A DNA stretch of 64,000 nucleotides from Numida meleagris. Taxonomy: Eukaryota; Chordata; Aves; Galliformes; Numididae. The position numbers were made by a program, and so were the translations under genes. Below, in pieces: positions 13,276 to 24,309 of the stretch. The notes below the pieces were generated by a model. That model was not told the origin of the DNA. It did no database searches and saw nothing but the letters and a program-made list of their open reading frames with translations. Position 1 is the first letter of the stretch. The number at the start of each line of letters is the position of its first letter. Where the stretch lies: the NCBI RefSeq assembly GCF_002078875.1, contig NC_034409.1:12590434-12654433 (forward strand), read 5' to 3'.

Positions 13276-15220
13276 GTCTGGCTGATCTCAAGGAAGAACA
13301 TTCCACCAAACAGGACTTGGGGTAAGAGTCCACATGAACATTCCCCATAAAAAAAGCTGCTGTGGGGAAGTACTGGGCTATTAAATGAGAGCTGTAATCT
13401 CCTTGCTGCACTTCCAGTGACTGATCGTCAGCCTTGCATGACAGGACGGTAAGCTCATGGAGGCAGAAAGGCAGAGGAGGAAGGAAGGCGAGGGAAGTTT
13501 GTACACCCTGCACAAGAGACTATGATTTTTGCGGAGGATTTTGTTACTGTAATACAAACACACAGTAAACTAAAAGGAGCTTTTAAAAGCCTTTCTGTTT
13601 ATGTATGGCCCCTCATAACAGGAATACTGAAGTTTGTGTTTGACAGCTGAAATGCAGGACTATCTGGCAACTGAGTGGATGGAGAGAGACAACAAAATGC
13701 GGAGAGTGTCAGCTCAGGTTTTAAATTGTGTATATATGTGTATGTACTGTAGATCATAACATTATAAAATGAGATTCCCCAAGAGGCATAGTTGCCCCTT
13801 GCTAATGTTCTCCAGCAAAGGCAGTTTTTTTTTACTTTAATTGAGAGTGGTTAAAAAATCCACATTCTGTTTCCCATTGTGTATTCTGTTTGTTCTGATG
13901 TTTATGGCAAATTATATATATATATTTAATACACTAGTATATAAAACAGTAATATCATTACTAAAAGGAATATAATATTACTAAATATTATTATACTACT
14001 GTTAAAAGATATACAGTTAATAAATGTGTAATGGTTTCCTCAAAAAGCTTTGTAACTCATACTTTATGAGCTGCAGACACAAAGTAAGAGAAGTACTCCT
14101 AAATTCATACTGTATCTGGAAATAAAGAATGTAGTAGATATTCCACAGAATTGAGTCCATTATTGGTTCCATTATTCACCCAAAATACTAAGCCTGTTGG
14201 CATCAGTGATTAAGGGCTTGTTTTGGGGGACTGCTGCATTAGCTATCTAACGGGGAACACAGTAAGAAAGCGTGTTATTTCCTCCATGTTCTAAATTAAG
14301 CAGAATAATGCATTCTAAAACTTGCTGTGATTAAACATTAGAGTAGCTAGTTATTTGTTTAAAGAAGCTTAAATAAACCATCAGAAAAATTGTGCTACCA
14401 GTAGAGCTTCTGTGGTGGTATTCCTTCTAACTGTTGAGACCACTAGAACTCTAACATAAAGGTCAAGAATGAGCTGAAGAAAGAGAAATGTTTGGGAGAC
14501 TACCCAAAAGACATTTGAGTAATGTCTTGTTCTAATATAATGAGATGAAACTTTATTTTTTTCTCTAGACAAGATTAATGGGTTATCAGTAATCGGGATT
14601 TGAATGGCAAGTCCCATGTGTGCTCATTTTTCTTGTCCTTTTGATAGGAAGACAAGTTCTTACAAGTTGAGAAAAATGAGGCTGTAACACTTTTCCCATC
14701 TGTGCTCCCTTTCCTTTGAAGCTCCTGACTTTGTCAGCTGCCAGCTAGCCTGCAGTTCAGAACTGAAAGTATGAGCATTGGCTTGCTTAGACAGTTGAAC
14801 TCAGCCTGAGAGACCTTTATAAGAGTTAGTGCTCTGGGTGTGCAACTGACTGCTGAGAAGCAGAACAGTGCTTAAATGTGCACGCATAGTCGTGTATGAA
14901 CTAATAGGTCATCACTACCTAGTCACTGTTCTTCATCGTTCCCCCTTGTTTAAGAAGCACTTGATGAGTACCAGCCATGTCAAGTGGGACGTTCTGTGGG
15001 AAGTCTGAGTGTTTATGTTCTGGAGAGCCTTCATGGCAAACAAGCCCCAAACACATACAGATGTATTTATTGCTTACTCTGCATGAGACTACAAAAACTT
15101 CTCAGTACTGAAAGATGAAGACAGCGTGAATCAACATGTGAAAGTTAGCAATGTCATTTCAGTGCAGCTGTCTTGCTTGAAGGCATACATGCCCGTATGA
15201 GAAAGATTCACAGTGCATCC
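13276..15220. other. Convergent intergenic interval
   Basis: About 2 kb between the probable 3' ends of FAM185A (+) and FBXL13 (-). It is AT-rich, with a TA-rich stretch at about 13910-14000. The open frame at 14381-14617 (-) resembles nothing I know. No gene or mobile element is recognised. Confidence 0.6.
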
Positions 15221-15240
15221 TCACTAATCCAACGTGGTCT

Positions 15241-15246
15241 TTTATT
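15241..15246 (-). promoter_or_regulatory. FBXL13: Candidate poly(A) signal of FBXL13
   Basis: TTTATT on the plus strand is AATAAA on the minus strand, about 100 bases past the FBXL13 stop codon. A second minus-strand AATAAA lies at 15065-15070. The short distance to the stop implies a very short 3' UTR if this proximal site is used. Confidence 0.65.
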
Positions 15247-15343
15247 AAAGCCCGATTAATTTTAAGAAAAATAATGTGGCATTCATGTTCTTGTGAAAAA
15301 CAAAAAACACCAAACCTTTAATTCTAGATGGTGCATAATTTCA

Positions 15344-15500
15344 TCATTTTTCATGTTGAAGAATTTGTTTAAGCAGGTTTTCACTTGTGCTTTTTGGTGA
15401 AGGAATGTTACCATCCTTGTCATAGCCAAGCCAGGAAGGAGGGTCCACATCACTATAGTCTCGTTGCTCCAATTTGGCTGTATATTTCAAGACAGCTTGT
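15344..15500 (-). CDS. FBXL13: FBXL13 last coding exon, C-terminal tail
   Basis: Minus-strand exon after a TTATTGCAG acceptor. Its first base completes a lysine codon split with the previous exon, then it reads QAVLKYTAKLEQRDYSD, VDPPSWLGYDKDG and a basic tail ending HEK before a TGA stop at 15344-15346. The DPP-W-GYD-G motif is also present in the human FBXL13 tail (DPPRWFGYDREG), which secures the assignment. The tail after GYDKDG is shorter than the human one. This part lies outside the LRR solenoid and its role is unknown. Confidence 0.93.
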
Positions 15501-15639
15501 CTGCAATAACAGAAGAAAATAACAAGACAAAAAATATTTTGCAGAAGTTGTTTCTACAAAGAACACTAAAAGCTTCCTTGTCTTAACTGAAACTCTCAAT
15601 ATTACAAGACGTTGTGGAAACTAGAAAAGAAGATAGTTG

Positions 15640-16062
15640 GTTAGATCATAGAGTCACAGAATAAATCAGGTTGAAGGGGGCCCGTGGGTCATGTAGCCTC
15701 TCTGGGATCCTGTTGAAGCTTTTGACCAGCCTACTGATTCAAAGATGGTTTTCTTCTGTGTAATCAGAGCTTCACATAGGCCAGCTTGTGGTTATAACCT
15801 TTAGTCCCAGTAGTATACACCCTTGAGAAGATTCTGGCCCTGTTTTCTCTTTCATATCCTCTGATCAGAGGGTTACAGACAGCAATATGGACTTTCCCAC
15901 CCTGATCTGAGTGCTCCCATGATTGAACAACCCGATTCTCCCAGCCTGTGCTCCAGCCCCGTGGCAGTCTTGGTGGCCCTCATCTGGATTTGTTCTGGCG
16001 TGCCCATGTCTGGCTTGGCTGGGGAGCCTGTGGCAGCTGAACCAGGAGAGAATCATTTATGG
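15640..16062 (-). mobile_element. Old CR1 LINE fragment
   Basis: On the plus strand it begins tcatagagtcacagaata, a decayed CR1 3' end, and continues with diverged counterparts of the antisense CR1 consensus: 'cctctctgggatcctgttga', 'ttgagaagattctggcc' and 'gtgctccagccccgtggcag'. It ends near 'cttggctggggagcctg'. More diverged than the other copies, with several indels, so older. Boundaries are approximate. Confidence 0.8.
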
Positions 16063-16239
16063 TCTCCAAAAGCACAGACTGTCACGTCCCTCCTTCCAGT
16101 AGCTGTCACTCATTTCTCACTCGTCTGTCCCTTCTATGGCCACTGCCCCTTTGCAGTGTTCTGTTAGAACACCAAAACAATGAACTAGATAGAGCAAAGT
16201 GACACAGATACGGGGCAAAATCAGGACTGCTGACTGACA

Positions 16240-16890
16240 GACCTTAAGCGCTCCAAGAGTGACTCTCCGTCCTTTCCAGGCACAATGTCTATCAGCCCAG
16301 CAGCTTCCACTGGCTTCCTGAGCTGAAGAAACTTGACCCAGTGCTTGCAGTCTTTTGAAAGCCCGTTTCTTTCCATCCCTTCTGCAGCTTGGCTCCTGGC
16401 CTGCTCCCAGCTGCACAGAGCAGCCTCCCCCCAGCTCCCTCCCCTGGCTTCCCCCTCGCTGCCTGTGTGCCAGTGAGCTCCCTGGGGCCCATCGTGCTCA
16501 TGTGCTGCTGGGGAAGGGCCAGCCCCACATTGCCTGCAGGCAGCTCAACCTATCTATGTGTCATGGCCACAGCAAGGCAGCCTTCCTCCCCACTGAACTC
16601 CGTGAGAGAATATAATATATATCATCTAGACAATACTAGAAAAAAATAAATCCAAATTGAAGTGGACAGATAATTAAAATTATCTGACTAAATCCGCTAC
16701 AATATTGGTAATATTCTGGTATTTCTTTTTCCAAAGTGCAAACCACGAAGCTGGTTACAGCAGCCCCAGCCACACACAGCTGTGGTGCTCACATCCCACA
16801 GCAGGCCGGGGAAGCGGGACTGCTGCAAAAGGGACACAAGCAGTGGGGCGGGAGGGCTCCTTTCCCACCACTGCAGGATATATATTTTTT
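16240..16890. other. GC-rich patch in the FBXL13 last intron, unexplained
   Basis: Two GC-rich segments (about 16240-16600 and 16739-16880) stand out from the AT-rich surroundings, separated by an AT-rich stretch. Both strands carry overlapping open frames of 60-100 codons, which GC-rich DNA gives by chance. I recognise no protein or repeat family. It follows an old CR1 directly and could be a further mobile-element relic or a regulatory element. Confidence 0.4.
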
Positions 16891-19800
16891 AAAAAAACAA
16901 CACTGGCACACTGTATTAGCCACATGAACACAAGGCTCTATCTGTTTTTCTATTAAGGAGGCCTTTGCCATTGAGGAATGTGTGCACAAATTATATGAGC
17001 TATAAGCTGTAAGCTATAAAACAAAATCAACTCATCCAAGTCCAAATTCCTGTTTTTCATGGAAACTGCAATGTATAGTGGCTGGCTGAAGGATGTATGA
17101 GTGGAGCTGTTACTATTTTTTTGGAAACTTATGCTGTCCCATGCCTGGAGCTACAGCTGATTAGTTTGCCAGAAACAGCCGCTCGTTAATCACCAACACA
17201 TGGCAAAATACATCATTTACTTAAGATGTGCTGTGCTATGATAGAGCCTATTTATTCATTCATATAAAGTCTTAAATGAGCACACTGATGAATAAAATCT
17301 TTTCAGTAAATAATTACAATTATCTTTGGAAGCAAGTGTCTCCTGGTATAAAACTCAGACCACAGACATGGCTTGAGCAGTACTGGAATACATAATTCAA
17401 TCCTTACCCAACCTTTCAATCCCTTTTACTAAGAGGAGTCAGCTATACAGTTCTTCATCATGGTCTGAATTTTGAGCTGTTCCAAAATTCAGAAATTTTT
17501 GACTGAGTCCGTTATAATTAAAAGCAGAGATGTCAAGGTAATGTGGTAAGGTTAAAAAAACAATCAAGAAAAAGTGATGGAAAAGAAAAACCTAAACACA
17601 GGCAAAGTGTAGTAAAAATGCGGGAGAAACTAAGCTACAGAAGCAAGCGGAGGCAAGAAAGGCAGAAAGCATCTTCCAGGTTACACAACGTGATAAACTG
17701 ACATACAATCTGGAGTACTGCAAGGTCTATGTCAACGCTGTAGCAGTATTATTTTAGAGTATCCAGTTCAAGTACATTAAAAGGCTGAGATGTAGCTTTT
17801 CGTTTAGCAGTGAAGTTTCTACTCAAGTCACAGCTGAAAACTGACCTACAGTGAGTGAGAAGACAACACTATGATATTTTTTGGTTGCTTGCTCAAGAGA
17901 AGAGTACTCTTAGTCCATCACCAACTTGTGTGTAGGCTGCCTTCATTTCTGATTACAAGGCTGCTGGATGCCCAAATCCTTCCTGAGACCTGAATATTTG
18001 GATAGTATTTGGAAAATATTTGCTTTTTCAAGAAAATAGAGCTCTTGCAATCTGCTTGCTAACCAACAGCAACCATCGGAAACAAAACCAAACCAAAACA
18101 AAAACTGTTCTCCAATGTCAAATGTATTGCAGCTATTAAGAACCAATGCCATTTCCATTTCAAAGTCAAAAAATGTAATAGTAATTTTTGGTGAGTCATT
18201 TGTTAACAAAGTGGTCATGACTCTAAAAGAAATGTCACTGGCTCCTTATTAGCGCAGACAAGAAAGAAGGAAGCATTTAATCTTGCTCTTCAGCAGAAGC
18301 AGACTGTTGCACACAACATACCCTTTGGTCAGAGGCAAGGAATTCAGATGACAGTGGCAGATTTCCTCATTCATTCTGCACTCAGAAAGGTTAATAGAGA
18401 CCTACAGCTTTCTCAGCACTTAGCTGACTTCATGTAGTACTTGTGAAGTTGTGAAGTTTAAGGAGACTGTTACAGTGAAGAGTGGTGTTTCCCTAAAGAC
18501 ACCAGTGACTTACCCCAGGATTACTCAGAGCTGGCATGGCCTTTTCCTACAGAGGCCACATTTTAAGGAACAGTGAGTTACCTTTGCTTTCCTCTAGTAG
18601 AAGAAACAAATTGCATCAGCATCACTTTGTCCCACAGGCAGATCATGCGTAATTCCTTGTGGCATTAATCAGAAGGTCGTTAGCCTCCAGGTACTGAAGT
18701 ACATTGCAGGCTATCAGTCTGGAGGATGTTTTTTAAACTTGGCACCAGGGACTAGTATGCTGGCACACAGAATCTCAGATGGTATCTGGTACTGGAAAGA
18801 ATGGACAATCTTTATGCTCGTAACGGTTTCCTATGAAGCTGCATTGCAAAGCTTCAAGAACCATATAGAGTGTCTCCATATGTTTTCTATTTAAATCTCA
18901 CGAAACTGTAAAAACAAAGCTTTGAAAAAGTGTGTGACACAGTACGAGAGATATGCCTCAATGCTTGCATGGCTCAGTCTATTAAGCGATGTCTGCTAGG
19001 ACTGGTTAGTGTTTAATAATGGGGAATTTCTTTGGCAAAATGAAGTATACATGATTTATGTATTTTGTAGAGCAGCTTCAAATTAAAAACATATTTTTTC
19101 TATTGCTTTAGAATCTAAGCCACTAGCAAGTTCTCCAGATTCATCTCTTCTATCTCCTTGAATATGGAATGTCTCTGAAATGTATGTTTCACACCAGCAG
19201 AATACAAAGTACACCTGCAAATAGACTTTTCCAATACCTTCTGTGAGACTCTATGGGCCAACAGAAGGTTTTAAGAGTCAGTCTGAAGACAAGGAACAGG
19301 GACCTGTTGTTCATTTTTATGACAATCTGTTGCTTACAATTCATTAGTAAAACATAGCGGTTGTGACTAAAAAACACAGTTTATAAATATATAGGGTGAC
19401 ATGTAAGTGACAGTACTGTCATTGCTTTGGGTGTCATTAGTGAAAATCTGCTGTGAGATGACTAACAGTGTAGAATCACTGTTATATTTTACTATGCCTT
19501 TGATGTAGTTTTTGGCAGAAAGGTGTTATCTTCCCAATGTTAACCTTGAACTACAATAAAAGAAAAGAATTTTCAGAAAGTGTGACACATACAGGATCTG
19601 GAAAAGATGTAAATCTAACTGCAATCCCCTTTCTATTTTCTGCATATCATTCCATCTAATAGCAGTTCAAAAACCACTCTGATCCAGCAGGTTCAGTGCA
19701 TTCTGCAGCCTGCCTATGTCTAGGGAGGCTCTTTGGCTGTGTTAGAAAGAACAAGCAGAAAAACATCAGTGCTGAATTATTTTACATGGTGGAGCCACTG

Positions 19801-21783
19801 GATAGCCTTTGTCCCTGACTCAAGTTGCACAGGGTAAGACTTTCCTATCACTGAACGTACGTGTAAGGATCAGAGGCTGAGGATAGCTGAGAAAAGAACC
19901 AACAGCCATCACACACCAAAATGTCAGGATCAAGAAAATAAAATCGGTATTTTTCCTAGTTTGAAAGATCACATAAACTAGAAAGATGACACTGGGTGGA
20001 GATATGTGTCTCATGGCTGCTTTTTGTTTTCTAAAAATCTGTAACTCTCTAGGGCTTTCTTTACAGTAAAAATAACTAATTGGGAAATTCCTTGGCTGAG
20101 TCAGGAGAGTTTAATCAAGACATTCAGCGAATCCATCGCAAATGGGGCTCTGAGGCAGAGCCACAATCCTGGTCATCCTGCAAAAGCTACAATACTGCAA
20201 GCGAGTTTCTGAGAAATCAAGTCAGCCCTTTGTTTGTGGCTCAGGAGACAAATTGGAAGGCACTGAATTTCCATTCCTATTACATATTGTTTGTACAGAA
20301 AGATGTAGAAGCAACCAGAGCCCCAAAGGGCTGATATACTGCTTAGTGCTCCAGAGAGAGAAATGAAGAGACAGAAAAAGCAAGTCAACAGTAATCTGTG
20401 GGTAAGAGAAAATCCCCTGAGGTTTAAATGGGAAAAACTGTAAATTGAAAACTTATGAAGAAATTAAAAGTATTTTAAATCCTTTTTTTATAGAATAAAG
20501 TGTAATGATTTTTTCAATCACCACTGTTGCATACCAGTCCTTCAAGACACTTTCTGTAGCTAACACTTATTTAATTAGAGGTAGGAGTTTTGAGAAGGAA
20601 ATTCTGAGAGGACATTAAGAAAACTAAGTCAGAGAGACAAAAATGAGGCCTGACAAGTAAAAAAAATATAAGTAATGAGAATAGAATTGTTTGTGGTGAA
20701 ACAGTTAGAGGAAAATAAACCAAGGACGGTTTGGAAAGCATGAGGCACACTAGATATCTTCTGAGTTGCTAAGGATCTGCATTAGCTTTGTTGTCTCTAA
20801 AGTGACTTTTGAGCCCTGGAATGATTTAGCTGGGAGTGCTCAATCTGCAGCAGTCCTGTAAGATCTCTAAGAGTGGGGTTAACACTCTTCTAGAATGGAT
20901 ACTCTCTATAATCTAATATAGATGCATTTACTCTTTTTTAAGTAAAAAGTGTGATTACATTTTATATCCAGATATATCAACCATACTTACATTTTAGCTC
21001 TTTTCCAAGCAGTGTCAGTACCTTTGGTGTGTCTGGTCACTTTGCAGCTCTAAGTTTGAAGTGATTACTCTGTGGGGCTCTTAAACACAATTGAAGTGCG
21101 TAACTTGGAGACTCACAGCTACAGACTCAAACCTAAACCTGACCAAAATGAACTGGTGTTGAATGTCATGGGGAATCAACAGAGCAGGTCCATTTACAAT
21201 AGTAGGGAAATTAGATTACACTGTGGGAGATGACCTGCTTTTTCCAATTGTAATATGTTTTACTTCATGAAACTATGCTTATGATACCTTGATTCATTTG
21301 CTGTAACTATGCTACATTACGAGCGCAGGCCCACATCAGTGCTCACTTCCACTTCCCCCCTGCACTGACATTTATTTGTTGGGAAATGGGCTCCCACAGA
21401 CTCCCACAAACTCGCTGAGTGAGCTCAAGCATGTACTCAAAATGATGGCTGAGAGCAGGAGGCCCAGCCTGGTTTTCTCCCTCACATTCCACGTTTCCTT
21501 CATGTGATACCTCACGTCTGCATAAACTTTCCTAACAGAGCATTTTCTGCCATAAAGATAGATGGAGTCCCTATTTCCCTTCACTTCTGGCTGACTCTAA
21601 GACACGTAGATACCTACACTGAGCTGTAAGAATCCTAAGGCAGCAATGTGGACATTACCCACCCTCCCTACTCCTCAGATAAAGGAGAAAGATGGAAATG
21701 AAAGGAGCAGCAAAATACTAGTGAAGACAGATCTTATGCTTTGAGGTTTAAAATTAAATGAAGATTAGGAAATATCTTCTTAC

Positions 21784-21947
21784 TTGGTAATATTTCTACA
21801 GTATAGCATCTTGAGAATCCGGAGTTGCTTACACCATTTCCAAAGACATTTCAGTGCTTTGTCAGTAAGATTAATGCAACCTGAGATGTCTAAGAAGTGG
21901 AGAAAATGGCAAGCTGTGGCCAAGTACTGGATACAGGTATCAGTCAT
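21784..21947 (-). CDS. FBXL13: FBXL13 exon, last leucine-rich repeats
   Basis: A 164-base exon (54 codons plus two bases) between a TTCATTTACAG acceptor and an ACCAA/GTAAGA donor. It encodes MTDTCIQYLATACHFLHFLD, then ISGCINLTDKALK and LRILKMLYCRNITK, about two cysteine-containing repeats with the LDISGC-x2-LTD signature. It joins the terminal exon through a split lysine codon. The first ATG is internal to the gene and not a translation start. Confidence 0.95.
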
Positions 21948-24174
21948 CTGTAAATGAAGCAAAAGGGATTCTGAAGATCGAAAAACATTGAAAAAAACAA
22001 CAAGAAAACCTCATAGCACACAATTTTAGTGTCTGAAAATTCCACTTGAGCTATATGCTCAATGTTAAGATCTGAAATAGATTAATAAATAGATTCAGAG
22101 GTTAATAAATGGACTAATACTCCTACTGAAATAAACAGAAGTTGCTGACTGAACTTCACTGTCAGATGAGTTTAAAGGAGATCTACATTCATCAAACTTT
22201 ACATGCTAATCCCACCGCAAGACTGAATGATAGAATTCACTGTCCATTGAATGGTGTCTTCAGAACTTTGCTGTTTAAATACCTGAATCATTCAACCAGA
22301 TATTTAGTTTCAATTCTTTCTGTATTTTTTCATGTATAAGATATGTTTCCCGGAGCAACTTCATTTTTTTCCTATGAAGTAAGTTAAGAATTATTTCTGA
22401 ATTGGGCTCATTCCTTGAGTGAGACTCAGAATTGCACTGCTGAATATTTGACAGTATCAGCATAAATTGTATCAGCCCTAGGTATGCAGATACATGAAAA
22501 AATGGCTCACTGAAGCCAATGGGGTATATTTAAAGACAGTTAATTTACCCCCCAAATATGATTAAAGTGAAAAGCTACTCCAATTTTATAGTAACCTGCC
22601 TAGCATATGCCAAAACACTCTTATCGGATACATATTTCTATATCGTATTTTCAGACTCTTTTGCTATGACTTTTCTTAATCCAGTAGAGTTTGGTGTTGG
22701 TTTTTTTTACAACAGCTGATGTTGCAGGACATGACTGTCAGATATATTAGCATATATCCTTTGGAAAAGGTTCATTCTTACTTTAATCTCCTGGCCATTT
22801 TTAAACAGTCTCTGAGTGGAAACTATTTCCTTACTTAGCAGCTGGACTGCCTCAATTTATACTAGAAGTTGCAAAAGGATTTGAATGACCCATTAGTTTT
22901 AATGCAAGTGTATCCATCTCATTTTATGGAGCTACAATTTGGATTCAAGTCAAAAGAAGACTTGTAAACTTATGTGTAGGTTTATTTGAAAAAGCCTTGA
23001 TGTTCTTTTCTGAATGTGGTAGTTAACAGATTGGCTTAATAACCATTTAACGAGGAAGATACCATCTAGGAATGAAGCACTAGAAAGGGATTACTAGGTC
23101 ACTGAGTTTAGTTCTTGTTCCTATTTGAAGGAACTACAAAATATGATCCAGTTCATTCCCTTCTTAAGAGCCATCCTAATATTTGACATCTGACATCCTG
23201 ACACTTTGTCCCTGCCTCCCTTTCCAGGATTCTATTTTACAATTCACTGCTCTAATAATCAGAAACGTTACCAATTTCCAGCCTAAAAGTATCCACTGAT
23301 ATTTTATGCCAATTCTGATGTGTGTGTCTGATGTCTAAAAGTTGCAGTGGAATGTGTGGCTTACAAAAATAGATAACTTCAACTACTTTGGCAAGATAAA
23401 CATCCACAATTTCTGTTATTACTGTTATTATGGCAAAAAAACAGCTTAATATCTATACAAAAGCAAGGAATACAGGAGAGTGGACATGCAGCAACATCCT
23501 TGGCCTATGTCCTGGAGAGGATATGAGGATACACAACAAGATGTCCATGAGGCATTTCACTGTGCTTCAGCAGCCAGTTTCTACAGGTTCATCTGGTACA
23601 ACCAGAGCTTCATCTCTTGTTATGAAGGTTGCACTCCACTTAAATGCCAGCTTTTGAGAAAGTACTCCTCTGTGTCTAGCTCGTCTCATACATTGCATTA
23701 GGAGGTTTCAGACAGTATCAAGAGTTTAAGTAGGTAGAGGCTAGCAGTCTCTTTCAGAAAGAGTACTGGAAAAAATAACAAGGCATGAAAATAGGAAGCT
23801 TATTAAAGCAAAGACTCCATACTTTGGAAGAACCCAGAACACCAGAAGCTGAGACAAAACCTGCAGGAAGCATCTCTAAAAGCCCTTCTCTTTACTCTTT
23901 CCTAGACGTCAGCTCCTGGAGACAGGCTTGTGCCTGATCCAGTGCAGGCATCTCTATGTTCTAACCGCAGCCGTTAGAAGAATGCCAAACACACTCCGGA
24001 ACCAAGTCTCAGAACTTAAATCAGTTGATCTTAGGCTCTGATTTTTAACCTAAATGAATGCACTGTAGAACTGTGACAAGATATAGATGACAGCAGGTCA
24101 AATTCCTGAATGAAATACGATGTATTCCTTTGCAATAGCAATCCCAAAACTATTGTCCCCGTTCTCATACATAC
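21948..24174 (-). other. FBXL13: FBXL13 intron
   Basis: A 2.2-kb intron with consensus GT donor and AG acceptor on the minus strand. I see no mobile element or additional exon. The overlapping plus-strand frames at 23430-23701 have no recognisable product. Confidence 0.7.
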
Positions 24175-24309
24175 CTTTGGACAACCAGCTATGCTGACAG
24201 ATGTTAGTTTGTGGCAGTGAAATGCCAAAGCTTTCACAGCTTCATCTGTCAGCTGATGGCAGCAGGAGACATGACAATATTCCAGGTGCTTAGTGCCTTT
24301 GCAGAACAC
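24175..24309 (-). CDS. FBXL13: FBXL13 exon, leucine-rich repeats
   Basis: Exactly 45 codons in phase 0, between a GTTACTCTTTCAG acceptor and a CCAAAG/GTATGT donor. It encodes VFCKGTKHLEYCHVSCCHQL, then TDEAVKALAFHCHKL and TSVSIAGCPK. The layout is one complete LRR plus the start of the next. The human counterpart (AFCKSSLILEHLDVSYC...SLSIAGCPK) is clearly similar. The phase-0 boundaries match the neighbouring exons. Confidence 0.95.

Larger units (their letters stand above)
15501..21783 (-). other. FBXL13: FBXL13 last intron
   Basis: A 6.3-kb intron with an antisense-read CR1 relic (15640-16062) and a GC-rich patch (about 16240-16890). The remainder is AT-rich intronic sequence. Open frames such as 17943-18218 (-) and 20080-20334 (+) lack homology I recognise and are not called. 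Confidence 0.7.

Noticed and set aside
20080..20388. Opposed 84- and 71-codon frames in the last FBXL13 intron
   Set aside because: No recognisable product on either strand, and the FBXL13 exons at 21784 and 15500 already join in phase.
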